NCBI GenBank assembly: GCA_022578965.1
Contig: MU400945.1
Coordinates: forward strand, 1 to 19,548
DNA: 19,548 nt
From: Xylaria sp. FL1777
Lineage: Eukaryota; Ascomycota; Sordariomycetes; Xylariales; Xylariaceae
Direction of reading: 5' to 3'
Made by a program: the position numbers and the translations under genes. Of the stretch, positions 1 to 9,900 are shown piece after piece. The first letter of the stretch is position 1. Each line of letters starts with the position of its first letter. Under the pieces are notes generated by a model, which worked only from the letters and a program-made list of their open reading frames with translations, had not been told where the DNA came from and made no database searches.

Positions 1-910
1 ATCTTTTTTTTTTTATAGCTTTTCTTTTTGTTTTTTTTTTTAAATTAGCATTATTTTTAAAAATGTTTTTTTTTTTTATAGTTATAACATTTAACCTTAA
101 ACATATTTTAGGGTTGTTATTTTTAAACTTTATTAATTTATTTAAACCTTTGTTTAATACTTTTTTAAGTATTTTTTTTTTGTTTTTTTTAGTTTTTTTA
201 GTTTTAAAGTACTAGTTAAATAATTATTAATTAATTATAATAGCTATATTAATATACATATTAATTTTTGTTAGTTTATTTATTTTATATAGTTTGTTTT
301 AAACTTAAGTTTTAAGTTTACTATAAAATAAATAAAATAGTGCAAGCTTAAATAATTTTAAAATTACTATTAATTATTTAAATTTTATAGCATAATTTAT
401 TATTACTTTTGTTTATTTTAAGCAATAAAATGCTTTTTTTATATGTTTTATTTTTTAAGTGTTTTTAAATAGTATTTTTATTTAATTTTTAAACTTAACG
501 TAGTTTTTAAAAATTTTTTTTGTTTTTAGCTTAAAGTTAATTAACTTATTAGCTTTTAAAAAATCTTTTAAAATAAATTAAAACTATTTTAATACTTTTT
601 TTAACAAGAATTATAAAGTAGTTATTATTTTTTGATTTTTTTTTATAATAGTAGTAAAATGTTATTTTAAATAAAGTTTAGCATAAATTAAAAAAGCTTT
701 TATATTTGTAAATTTATTATAAAGCTTTAAAGCAATAAGTTTAAAACTTTTAATGTTTAGCATTTTTAATATTATAAATAATTTTAATAATAAAAGCAAT
801 AATAATAATAAAAAGTTAAGTTTTTTATTTTAAGTTATTACTTTAAAAGTAGCAATAATAAAAATAAGCGTTAAGTTTACTAATAGTAATATTAGCATTA
901 GTTATAATAT
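1..910 (-). pseudogene. Degenerate gag of element C with CCHC zinc knuckle
   Basis: On the minus strand this reads as a broken Gag protein of a Ty3/Gypsy element, the structural capsid/nucleocapsid protein that packages element RNA. It parallels the gag of B at about 6300-7250. A zinc knuckle is read at 89-48: C-Y-N-Y-(K)4-H-F-x-x-x-C, which is CX2CX4HX4C with the second Cys mutated to Tyr. Spacing is intact here because the A run has 12 bases; B has 11 and is frameshifted. Upstream, the capsid C-terminal part shows a pattern like 'A..F..L' and 'LFYLFYSKLK' seen in chromovirus Gag. Many TAA/TAG stops make it nonfunctional. The start codon was not determined. Confidence 0.7.
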
Positions 911-1431
911 AATTACTTATTTAAAACTTTAATTTGTTATTATAATAGCAGTTATTATTGCTGCTTTAATTATTATAGCTAATATTTATGCTAGTTTAAA
1001 AGTTATAACGTTTAATATTTAAGCTGTTTTTTAAATTAAAGCAACTAGTTTGTTTTATAGTATTAGCATTAGCATTAGTTTTTTTTTATTACTATTGCTT
1101 GATTTTTTTTTTTTTACTATTGCTTTTTTTTTAATAAAAATAGCTAATAAAAGTACTAAAGTTTATTATTTTAGTACGTTATTAGTTTTAAAAGTTTTTA
1201 AAATTTTTAAACTTAATTTTTAACTTTTTATTTTTAGTAGCATAATTTAAATCTAGTTTTATTAGTTATTAAGTAAGTTTTATTTACGTAATGCTATTTA
1301 GCATTTTTGTTTTTTGAATATTTTTTTAGTATACTTTTAAAAGTTTATTTTATAAATTGTTTATTATTTAACTTTTTATACTAATATTTGTTTTTATATG
1401 TTAAGTTTTATTAATTAAAAAGCTATTAAAG
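911..1431 (-). other. Leader and gag N-terminal region of element C
   Basis: This region lies between the LTR and the recognisable gag core and is matched throughout by 5781-6300 of B in reverse complement. Conservation between the two copies shows it belongs to the element. It holds imperfect runs of (ATT/GCT)n-like triplets that could be a low-complexity Gag N-terminus. The primer-binding site should be just inside 1431; the minus strand there reads ctttaatagcttttt. No reliable protein motif was seen. Confidence 0.5.
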
Positions 1432-1925
1432 TATAATAAACTTGTTATATATTAATATAACAGGTTTGTTTTTAAAGTTTTAATTTGTAAGTAATAATAA
1501 GATTTTTAATAATAGTTCGTTAAAGAAGTTTTTAAGGTATTTTTATTACTATGCATTAATAAAGGTTTTAAAAGATTAAAAGTAATAAGTATATTAATGC
1601 TTAGCAGTTATAAAAAATTAATAGCTAAAAAACTAGAACTAAGTAAATAACTAAATATAAGAAATATATAATTATATAAACAAAAAAAAAGTAAAAAAAG
1701 TAGTAATTTTTTTTAAATTATTATAAGTTTAATAAGCACTAAATTATTATAAGCTTAGTAAGCTTTAAATTATTGTAAGCTTAATAAGCTTTAGATTACT
1801 ATAAGCTTAGTAAGCTAAGTAAGTTATTATATGACTTTAGCTTTAGCTAGCAAAAAAAGAGGTGCAAAGTATGTATAAAAGCATTAAGCCGCTTTAAAAG
1901 CCACCTTTGTGCTAATTTTGTAACA
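1432..1925 (-). repeat. 5' LTR of element C
   Basis: The 494-bp long terminal repeat reads, on the minus strand, from TGTTACAAAATTAGCAC to a terminal TATA (probably TACA before mutation). It aligns end to end with 5287-5780 and 12493-12985. The three copies differ by transitions, as expected after repeat-directed C-to-T mutation. It contains the family's 26-bp tandem repeats at about 1706-1809. Confidence 0.9.
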
Positions 1926-1930
1926 ATAAT

Positions 1931-3143
1931 AAAGGTTTAAAAGATCTAAAGAAATTTAGGGATTTAAAAAAACTTAAAGACTTAAAGAAACTTAGCTAAA
2001 CAATAAGTGTTAAACTTACTACTGCAGAAAACTTAAAAGTTAAAATAAACGTAGCAACAGTTTAGTTTTTTATAAAAAAAGCTAAAGAAATAAAATTTAG
2101 CTAAAAGCAAAATAAAAAAAATATAGCAATGCTAAAACAGTTAATAAAAATATTAAAAAATAATATAAATAATAGTATTAAGAGATTAAAGCTTAGTATA
2201 AGCAAACTAGCTAAAAAAATTTGCAGAATTAGCAAAAGAATTAAAAAGGCTAAAAAAGAAAAAAAAAAGGACAATTTGCTAAAACTGCTAGATTTTTTTA
2301 ACTTATTTAATTTTACTAAAACTAGTAAGCTTAAAAAAACTAGCAATTTTAACATTAAAACTTGGAATATTAAAAGTAAATTATTAAATTTATTTTATAA
2401 TAGCAGTAATAATAACTTTTTTTTTTTCTGTTTTTTACTAAATTGTTGTAATAATAGTTGTAGCAATACTTTAAAATCTATTTATATTAAAGGAAAATTT
2501 ATTAAAATTAAACAAAAAAACGTTAGCACGTTTAACTTTAAATAAAACAACCTTAATAATTAAGAAATTATAGCTAATAGCAAAAACATTATATATATTA
2601 ATGTTTATTTTTTTAGTAATTGCATTAAGGCGTTGCTTAAAAAAGAAAACTTTAATAGAACATAAATTATAAAGTTGTTTAATTATTTGTTAGCTAGCTT
2701 AGCATTTTTGTAGTAAAACAATAAAATTATAGCGCTTTAGTAAAAGCTATTATAATTAGCTAAACTAAAGTTGCTTTTAGAAAATCTAAAGGAACGTTTT
2801 AAAATATATATTAAAAGAGCTATAAAAAATTTTTTAAAAGGTTAACTTATTTTTTAAAATATAGCTAAAAACTAAAACGCTGTTTTTTATTTTATTTAGC
2901 GCAAGCTATAATATGCTTATGCAAACTATACTTTTACTATAAATAACTTAAATTAAATTAAAGTTATAAAAAATATTTAAAACTAATAGAACAACAAAAT
3001 TATAGATTATATTAAACTACTTAAAAAAAAAAAAAACTTTTAAAAACTATATAAAAAAAATTAAAAAAGCTAAACACGGTTTAAAACAAAAGGCTAAACG
3101 CTAACATTTAAATATAAAGCTTAAAATAAAACGTTCTTTAAAG
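1931..3143 (+). pseudogene. Degenerate gag region of element A with coiled-coil-like N part
   Basis: One frame runs from the C insertion point to 2545 (~205 codons) with only three internal stops, all TAA/TAG as expected from mutated CAA/CAG. It begins with DLKK-type repeats and continues as a Lys/Glu-rich, heptad-like helix around 2060-2280 (Leu/Ile every three or four residues). Beyond 2545 the same frame carries on with more stops but long polar helical stretches to about 3140. Position upstream of the protease, and the coiled coil followed by a charged domain, suggest Gag of A. No zinc knuckle was recognised, so this rests mainly on position. The 138-aa open stretch at 2129-2545 is part of this frame, not a separate gene. 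Confidence 0.5.
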
Positions 3144-3545
3144 TTAAATACTTTTAGTTAATTTAACTATAAAAATAATTATTTTAACTGTTGCTTTAAT
3201 TATTGCAGAAATAAATGTTATAATAATAGTAACTATTGCTATAGCAATTAAGGCTATAAAAGAAGCTATAACTAAAGCTATAACTATAACTATAGTTATA
3301 ATTAAAGCTATAATTATAATAAGGGCTATTATAGCAACTATAACTAAAACTACAGTTATAACTAAAGTTATAATTATAGCTATAAGCATAATTATAATTA
3401 TAACTACTGCTACAACTATAATTATAAACGTAATTATAACAAAGATTGCAATTAAAACTGCAATAAAAATTAAGATTAAAGAAACTGCAACTATAACTGC
3501 AACTATAATTAAAATCAAAATTGCTATAAAAGCAAAAAACATAGC
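3144..3545 (+). pseudogene. Thr/Ala-rich low-complexity coding segment of element A
   Basis: The plus strand is a near-periodic array of ACT, ATA, GCT and AAA codons. Since ATA is what ACA becomes by C-to-T change, the ancestral peptide was very probably about 100 residues of Thr with Ala and Lys, possibly a linker in Gag or between Gag and protease. The opposite strand happens to be open for 132 codons and would give an almost pure Ile/Val/Ala peptide; that is a shadow of the Thr-rich strand. No domain can be named. The frame differs from that of the upstream gag block, so an indel lies between them. Confidence 0.45.
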
Positions 3546-4076
3546 GTATACTTTACTAATAGTAAAAAAAACAATAATAATAAAGCAACATTTCTTTAAA
3601 AAAGCAAGTTTAAATATTATATTAAAAATAACGCTTTTTATGTTATGAACTTTTTTTTAACGTGCTATTAGTGCTACTAATAGTACAAATTGCTTTTTAT
3701 GTTAAAATTGCACTTAAAAAAGTATAAATGTTAAGTTAAATTAAAAAAGCTAGCAAAAATTAATACTTTTTTTTTAGTTAACACGTTATAACATATATAT
3801 AAGTATTGCTTAAAAACTTTTTTTTTGCGTAATTTGCTTTTTTAATAAATATGCTAATGTTAAAACGCTTAAAATGGCATTATATGCTACTTTAAGGGTA
3901 TTATAAGCTTAAGGTTAATACTTAAGCTAATAAAGCTAATTAAAATAAAAGAGCTTGCTAAGCTTGCTAAAGCAGCAAAGATTTTTAATAAGGAAGTTTT
4001 AGTTAATAAAGCTTTTAGCGCTAATTAGTATAATGTTATGCATTAGTTTAGTTTTATATATTTGCAAACAAAAATA
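3546..4076 (+). other. Gag-protease linker of element A, mostly unassigned
   Basis: This connects the Thr-rich segment to the protease. Frames are broken by several stops and by at least one frame change. Two short Cys pairs appear (around 3690-3720 and 3825-3840) in different frames, but neither completes a CCHC knuckle. From about 3870 a frame becomes continuous again, with an Ala/Lys/Leu helix (ELAKLAKAAK-like) at about 3950-3980 leading into the protease. Confidence 0.35.
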
Positions 4077-4740
4077 CAAACTAAGCTAACTAAACTAAAC
4101 TATAAAATTTACATTAATTTTAAAACAAAACGTATAATAATTAATTATAGCTTTTTAAACAAAACTAATTATACTATTAAAAAAAAAAAAGCAAATAACT
4201 ATAGTTAAAAACTAAGTAGTTGCTTTAATTAAATAAGCTATATTTATTTTTTATATATATAAAGTTAATAAAAGCAGAAAACTTTATATATACAAATTTT
4301 GAAAAAAAAGTTAAGTTATTAATAATTATTTAAAACTTGGTATGTTTATTAAAAACAATTTTTTAAAGCTATATAAAGCAATTATTAATTATAAAACTAA
4401 AATTATTATGTATAAAAGCTTAAATAACTTTGCACTTTTTTTTTACGTGCTAATATAAAAAAAAAAATATATGCGTTAAGTTGTTAACTAAAATAACATT
4501 GTTGTTTTTAAAGGCAACAAAGCATATATTATAGTAAATTATAAGCTATTGCTTGCTAATTGCAATTTTTGCTTTTTAGCAATGCATAAAATTATTTTAA
4601 ATACTATAGTAAACATTAAAATTTTTAAGGTTGTTTTAGTTATAAATACTACTAATACGCTTGTAAAAATTTTTAAAGAAACTAAAATTAAGCAAATATA
4701 AAAAAACAAAAATAGTAGCTATTATATTTTATTTTAAAAA
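4077..4740 (+). pseudogene. Degenerate aspartic protease (retropepsin) region of element A
   Basis: The protease releases mature Gag and Pol proteins. At 4113-4127 the frame reads I-N-F-K-T, which fits a catalytic V-D-S-G-T after GA-to-AA, TC-to-TT and GG-to-AA changes. It is followed by I-I-N-Y-S-F-L, fitting the 'ID.SFL' segment of retropepsins. Further on, LKLGMFIKNNFL (about 4330-4366) fits 'L..GM.IG.D.L', and around 4600-4690 a 'VVLV.NTT.TLVKI...TKI..I' stretch matches the conserved segment between protease and RT in this group. One single-base frame change occurs between about 4180 and 4250, in homopolymer-rich DNA. Stops are TAA/TAG. Confidence 0.65.
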
Positions 4741-5286
4741 GCAGCTATAAAAATGCTAGCCTGCATTATTATAAAACTTGCTGCACTTTTAGCTAGCATA
4801 ATAAGTTTAAAAGCTTTAGCTACTGCTAATTTATTAGTACTTATAAACAGGGAATTTAAAATATTGGCTTTAGTTATTACGCTTATAATAAACAGTATGC
4901 CTTTAGTTAAAAAGGCTAAATATATAAACAAGTTAGCAAAAAGTATAAGCGATTTAACTTTTATGTTAAAAAAACATAACGTAATAAGTACTTTTTTAAC
5001 TAACGCTATGTTTAGCATAGTGCAGAAGTCCAAGAACTTTTTAGCTATTAAATATAATTTAGTGCTAAATAAACTTCTAAAAGCAAAACTAAAAATTTTA
5101 AATATTTATACTATTTTAAGTATTAAAAAACTAAGCAATTTACTTAAAAAAATTACAAAGGAAAGCATTTATATTTACGCTAAAAAAGCGTTTAAAGCTG
5201 CTAAATTTGCTAAAGTTATAAAAATATATAACATATAAACTAATTAAAGCAAAGTTAATATTTTTGTAGATTAATAAGTGAAGATC
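4741..5286 (+). pseudogene. Protease-RT connector and RT start of element A, cut by element B
   Basis: A frame open from 4753 to 5238 (161 codons) continues the pol frame and runs on through three TAA codons to the B insertion. It is mostly Ala/Leu/Lys-rich and has no catalytic motif of its own. The last codons before the insertion read V-K-I, and after removing B they continue L-L-V-N-N-x-Q at 12991, matching the '(W/Q)..IPL.D.W..' entry into this family's RT domain. The ATG at 4753 is thus internal and not a gene start. The segment is somewhat richer in G+C near 5020-5035. Confidence 0.6.
5282..5286. repeat. Target-site duplication of element B, left copy (AGATC)
   Basis: AGATC lies directly before the TG of the 5' LTR and is repeated exactly at 12986-12990 directly after the 3' LTR. 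A 5-bp duplication is normal for Ty3/Gypsy integrases and fixes the element borders. Confidence 0.93.
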
Positions 5287-5780
5287 TGTTATGAAATTAG
5301 CATAAGGGTGGCCTTTAAAGCGGCTTAATGCCTTTATATATATTTTGCACCTCTTTTTTTGCTAGCTAAAGCTAAAGTTATATAATAACTTATTTAGCTT
5401 ATTAAGCTTATAGTAATTTAAGGCTTACTAAGCTTACGGTAATTTAAGGCTTACTAAGCTTATGGTAATTTAGTGCTTATTAAACTTGTAATAATTTAAA
5501 AGAAGTTATTATTTTTTTTATTTTTTTTTTGTTTATATAATTATGCATTTTTTATATTTAGTTATTTATTTAGTTTTAGTTTTTTAGCTATTAATTTTTT
5601 ATAACTGCTAAGCATTAATATATTTATTATTTTTAATTTTTTAAGACTTTTATTAATACATAGTAATAAAAGTACTTTAAAAACTTTTTTAATGGATTAC
5701 TATTAAAAATCTTATTATTACTTGCAAATTAAAACCTTAAAAGCAAATTTATTATATTAATATATAATAAGTTTATTATA
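5287..5780 (+). repeat. 5' LTR of element B
   Basis: The 494-bp direct repeat of 12493-12985 starts TGTTATGAAATTAG and ends gtttattata. Differences from the 3' LTR are transitions in both directions, so both copies have been hit. The first ~100 bases keep more G+C (gggtggcc, gcggc) than the second half. Near the end is an imperfect palindrome, ttattatattaatatataataa, of unknown role. A TATA-like string (tttatatatat) occurs at about 5333-5343, but no promoter can be asserted. Confidence 0.93.
5403..5506 (+). repeat. 26-bp tandem repeats inside the LTR
   Basis: There are four units of 26 bp; the best unit reads taagcttacggtaatttaag followed by gcttac. Units start at 5403, 5429, 5455 and 5481, the last being the most diverged. 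The same array occurs at 12608-12711 and, inverted, at about 1706-1809, so it belongs to the family's LTR. Repeats in this part of an LTR may act as promoter or enhancer elements; that is inference. Confidence 0.8.
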
Positions 5781-6299
5781 TTTTAATAGCTTTTTAATTA
5801 ATAGAACTTAATATATAAAAACAAATATTAGTATAAAAAGTTAAATAATAAATAATTTATAAAATAAACTTTTAAAAGTATACTAAAAAAATATTTAAAA
5901 AATAAAAATGCTAAATAGCATTGCATAAATAAATTTTATTTAATAATTAATAAAATTAGATTTAAGTTATATTACTAAAAACAAAAAGTTAAAAATTAAG
6001 TTTAAAGATTTTAAAAACTTTTAAAACTAATAATATATTAAAATAATAAATTTTAATATTTTTATTAGCTATTTTTATTAAAAAAAAAGCAATAGTAAAA
6101 AAAAAAAAGTTAAGCAGTAGTAATAAAAAAAAACTAATATTAATATTAGTGCTATAAAACAAACTAGTTGCTTTAACTTAAAAAACAGCTTAAATACTAA
6201 ATGTTATAACTTTTAAACTAGCATAAATATTAGCTATAATAATTAAAGTAGCAATAATAACTATTATTATAATAATAAATTAAAGTTTTAAACAAATAA
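5781..6299 (+). other. Leader and gag N-terminal region of element B
   Basis: Conserved with 911-1431 of C. Immediately inside the LTR the sequence is ttttaatagctttttaatta; a tRNA primer-binding site normally begins TGG, and TAATAGC is what a TGGTAGC start would become after G-to-A change, so a PBS at about 5784-5800 is possible but unproven. The rest has alternating triplet runs and no recognisable motif. The start codon of gag could not be decided. Confidence 0.45.
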
Positions 6300-7250
6300 T
6301 TATGCTATAATTAATGCTAATATTATTACTAGCAAACTTAATGCTTACTTTTATTATTACTACTTTTAAAGTAATAATTTAAAATAAAAAACCTAATTTT
6401 TTATTATTATTACTGCTTTTATTATTAAGATTATTTATAATGTTAAAAATGCTAAACAGTAAAAGTTTTAAACTTACTGCTTTAAAGCTTTATAATAAAT
6501 TTATAAATATAAAAGCCTTTTTAATTTATGCTAAACTTTATTTAAAATAGCACTTTATTACTATTATAAAAAAAAATCAAAAAATAATAATTATTTTATA
6601 ATTTTTATTAAAAAAAGTACTAAAATAGTTTTAATTTATTTTAAAAAATTTTTTAAAAGCTAATAAGTTAACTAATTTTAAGCTAAAAACAAAAAAAATT
6701 TTTAAAAATTACGTTAAGTTTAAAAATTAAATAAAAGCATTATTTAAAAATACTTAAAAAGCAAAACATATAAAAAAAGTATTTTACTGCTTAAAACAAA
6801 TAAAAGTAGCAATAAATTATGCTATAAAATTTAAACAATTAGTAGTAATTTTAAGATTGCTTAAGCTTATATTATTTTATTTATTTTATAGTAAACTTAA
6901 AACTTAAGTTTAAAATAAACTATATAAAATAAATAAACTAGCAAAAATTAATATATATATTAATATAGTTATTATAATTAATTAATAATTATTTAATTAA
7001 TACTTTAAAACTAAAAAAACTAAAAAAAACAAGAAAAAAAATACTTAAAAAAGTATTAAACAGAGGTTTAAGCAAATCAATAAAGTTTAAAAATAATAAC
7101 CTTAAAATATGTTTAAAGTTAAATGTTATAACTATAAAAAAAAAAACATTTTTAAAAATAATGCTAATTTAAAAAAAAAAACAGAAAAAAAAGCTATAAA
7201 AAAAAAAAGATTTTTTAACTTAAGAAAAAAATACAAGTTATAAAAGTTTA
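6300..7250 (+). pseudogene. Degenerate gag of element B with CCHC zinc knuckle
   Basis: The broken frame at about 6460-7000 reads like the capsid region of chromovirus Gag: a hydrophobic helix (KSFKLTALKLYNKF), later AINYAIKFKQLVVIL and LFYLFYSKLKT.V..KLYKIN, matching 'Y...F..L...' and 'L...Y..GLK..V..ELY.I' patterns. A Lys-rich stretch and the zinc knuckle at 7124-7164 follow: C-Y-N-Y-K.. with final Cys at 7162-7164, CX2CX4HX4C in the copy in C. Here one A is missing from the run (11 versus 12), so His and last Cys are out of frame. Gag forms the virus-like particle; this copy is dead through stops and the frameshift. Confidence 0.72.
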
Positions 7251-8569
7251 AAATAATAAAAAACAATAAAGCAATTTAAAAAATATGTTTTTAAAGCAAA
7301 AATATAAAGTTGCTATTTTAAGTTAAAACAAAAGTACTATATTAAATAAATTTAAATGTTTTATATATATAAATTAAAATAAACAAGCATATAAATATTA
7401 TTTAAAAGCTTTATAATTATTAAAACAAATTACAAAAAAATATATTTGCTATATAAACAATTAAAGTTATTTAATATATAACTTAAAAAAATAATTTAAT
7501 TAAAAATAACAAACAATAAAAAGTAATAAGTTAATATAATTAGTAAACTTATAAAACTATAAAAACTTTAAACTATTAAAGCTTAAAATATAACTTAAAA
7601 AAAAGTTATATTTAAAAAAATAAAACTATAATTATAAATAGTATAATTATTAAACTAATTATAAACTATTAAAACATTTAATTATTAAATAAACTTAAAA
7701 AAATAAAACTTATAAAACTTTAAAGCAAAAATAAATAAAATTAAAAGCTATAAAAAATACTACAAAAAAAAAACTAATAAAAATAAATAAAGTATTTTTA
7801 TAGCTTAAACTGCTTTAAATATAACAAAACAAAAAAGTATTAATAGTTAATATAAAAACTAATATGTTTTAAAAACTAAAGCTAGCAATTTAACTAATTG
7901 CTAAAAGTTATTATTATAATAAAACTATAATAAAAAATAATAATAATATTTTATGTTTAAAAAATCTAAAATATAATAAAGTATTATAAAATTATTATAT
8001 AGTATATTATTGTTATTAATACTTACTTAATAAATTAAAAAATAATTAGTTTTTTAAACAAATTGCAAAAATAAAAATATAGAACTTTTATAAATTAAAG
8101 TAGTTAGTTATAATTATAGTTTATTACAAAAATTTATAAAGATTTACAACATTTAAAAAAAATTTTAATTGTACTTATAATATTATTTTAAAAAAATATA
8201 AAAATAACTGCTATAAATATTATTAGCTAATTAAAGCATAATTATATTAAAAAATAGTTGCTAAAAATAAAAAGCTTAAAAACTATAATTTAAAGCTTGC
8301 TTAAAAGCAAAAATAAAACAAAGTATAATAATATTTAAAGTACTAAATAAAACAAATATTTAAACATTTTATAAAAAAAAATCAAAAAACAAAATAAGCA
8401 TTTACTAAAAAAGCAATAAATAGCTAAAAAAACTAAAGCTTTATATAAAGTTTAATGCAATAACTAGCAAAACTAATTTAAAGTTAAACTTATATATTAA
8501 AAAAAAAAATATAATACTTTAATTAATTTAAAAGCATAAATTAATATAATTTTACTTAAAGTAGTAAAA
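7251..8569 (+). other. Unassigned 1.3-kb internal stretch of element B
   Basis: This lies between the zinc knuckle and the protease. Plus-strand frames are Lys/Asn/Ile/Leu-rich with stops every few codons, and no motif could be recognised on either strand. It may be a linker, an additional domain, or an old insertion whose borders have been erased. In most chromoviruses Gag and protease lie closer together, so the length is somewhat unusual. Confidence 0.4.
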
Positions 8570-8885
8570 CAAAATAAAATTCTTTAAAAATATAAGCAAA
8601 AATCTTAAAAAATTAAAAAATTTAATAAAAGCACTTTTAGTTATAATAATAGTTACATACTTAAAAAAACTAAACTTTTTAATATATTTATATAAAAACA
8701 TAAAAAATAAATTATATTAAATATTACTAATATATTTAATTATAATATTATTTTAGAAATATTATAGCTAAAAACTAGCAACTTTTGGATTTAATGAAAA
8801 GCAAAAATTATTAATTAAAAAAGTAAAAAATAAAGCAAAAAAATCAGAAAAATTGCAAAAAGAATTTTAAACAAAATACTAAAAG
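8570..8885 (+). pseudogene. Degenerate aspartic protease of element B
   Basis: The clearest part is at about 8744-8810, where the frame reads IILEILWLKTSNFWI, fitting the 'ILGMPWL...NP.IDW' block that ends retropepsins of chromoviruses. Upstream, around 8630-8700, reads SYILKKTKLFNI, which fits the region after the DSG active site ('..YISK.L....'). The catalytic D-S/T-G itself could not be read with certainty. The segment directly precedes RT, as expected in a Gag-Pol polyprotein. Confidence 0.55.
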
Positions 8886-8889
8886 TATA

Positions 8890-9900
8890 TTATAAATTTT
8901 ATAAACTATTTAAAAAAAAAGAAAAAAAAGAACTTTTTAAATATAGCTTATAAAACTACTATATTTTTATTAAAGAAAAATATTAACTAAAGCTTTATTA
9001 AGTATACTATATAAGCTTAAATAAAATAAACGCTTTATAAAAATATATTTAAAAAAACTTAGCAAAAAAATTTCTAAAAGAATTTTAGTTATTTATTAAA
9101 TACTTTATAGTGCTAATACTTAAAATAAAAAATAAAAAACAACTAATTAATAAAAAAAAAAAACTAATATAATAAATAATAGTTAACTATTAATTATTAA
9201 ACGTAATTATTATTATAAATAAATATTTTTTTATTTTATTAGTAATTATAAAAAAAAACATTAATTAAGCAAAATAATTTATAGTAGTTAATATTTTAAA
9301 TAAATATTATGCTATTAAAATAGCTAAAGAAAAAAAATAAAAAACTGCTATATAAATAGTATATAAACTATATAAGTATATAGTTATGCTATAAAAACTA
9401 TAAAACATATTAGCTAGTTTTTAATATATAATAATAATAATTTTATGAAAGTTTTTAAATAAGTTTATGTTTATTTACTTAAATAATATTTTGATTTACT
9501 TTAAAACACTAAAAAAACACAAAAAACATATAACCTAAGTATTAAAAACATTTAAACAAGCAAAATTATAACTTAACATAAAAAAGTATATATAGCATAT
9601 ATAAAAAATCAACTTTTTAAAATTTATAATTACTTTAAAACAAATATAGATTTAATAGTTAAAAATTAATATAATATAAAACTAGAAAATATTTAACTTA
9701 GCTATTATTATAAATATATAATAAGCATTAAGATTTTTAAACTATGTTTAAATGTTAATTTAAAACTTTAAAAAAATAACATTTTATTTTATAAAGTATA
9801 TAAAAAAAAAATATAAAAGAAAATTCTTTTTAATTTTAAAGAAAACTTAAGAAGCTTTTAAAGAACTAAAACTAAAAGTTACTTTTAATTTTATAGTTAA
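8890..9900 (+). pseudogene. Degenerate reverse transcriptase of element B
   Basis: RT copies element RNA into DNA. The frame from about 8990 reads YISLNKINAL-x-KYI-x-KNLAKKFL, matching 'Y.LS..EL.ALREYLDENLA.GFI' at the start of Ty3/Gypsy RT. The core then follows, with a catalytic motif at 9476-9487 read as Y-L-N-N followed by ILIYFKTLKKH; the family motif is YLDDILI(Y/F)S.T.EEH, so both Asp codons became AAT. The thumb and connection domains fill 9560-9900 with many stops. A close copy of 8895-9478 is present at 18961-19548. Loss of both catalytic Asp residues makes the enzyme inactive. Confidence 0.88.

Larger units (their letters stand above)
1..1925 (-). mobile_element. Element C: 5' part of a Ty3/Gypsy LTR retrotransposon, B family
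   Basis: This stretch is the reverse complement of 5287-7211, at nearly constant spacing and with almost only transition differences. Its orientation is set by the LTR at 1432-1925, whose TG end is at 1925. Reading leftward from there come the leader and then gag, which leaves the window at base 1 just past the zinc knuckle. It is therefore a second copy of element B on the opposite strand, inserted into gag of element A. The bases after the LTR (1926-1930, ataat) should be one target-site copy, but the partner lies outside the window. Pol and the 3' LTR, if present, are to the left. Confidence 0.85.

Noticed and set aside
2101..2355. Minus-strand 84-codon Leu-rich frame
   Set aside because: Shadow of the Lys-rich plus-strand gag frame of A (AAA and AAG read as TTT and CTT).
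3144..3542. Minus-strand 132-codon open frame giving an Ile/Val/Ala-rich 'membrane protein'
   Set aside because: It is the mirror of the Thr/Ala-rich codon array on the plus strand; its openness comes from the repeat composition, and it has no start context or family resemblance.
4734..5033. Minus-strand 99-codon frame
   Set aside because: Overlaps the plus-strand pol frame of A, which extends far beyond it on both sides and aligns with protease-RT order.
4753..5238. Plus-strand 161-codon ORF as an independent gene starting at ATG 4753
   Set aside because: The frame is coding well upstream of the ATG and continues across the B insertion into RT; the ATG and the final TAA are incidental.
5403..5506. 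CRISPR-like array
   Set aside because: Units are directly adjacent with no spacers, and the array lies inside a eukaryotic LTR.
1..7211. Long terminal inverted repeats of a DNA transposon
   Set aside because: The inverted arms include an LTR and a gag pointing outwards, and B has its own direct LTR pair and AGATC duplication; two LTR elements in opposite orientation explain it better.
8205..8260. CCHC zinc knuckle suggested by C-Y-K-Y
   Set aside because: His and last Cys do not fall at the CX4HX4C positions, and a correctly spaced knuckle exists in the gag region at 7124-7164 and 48-89.
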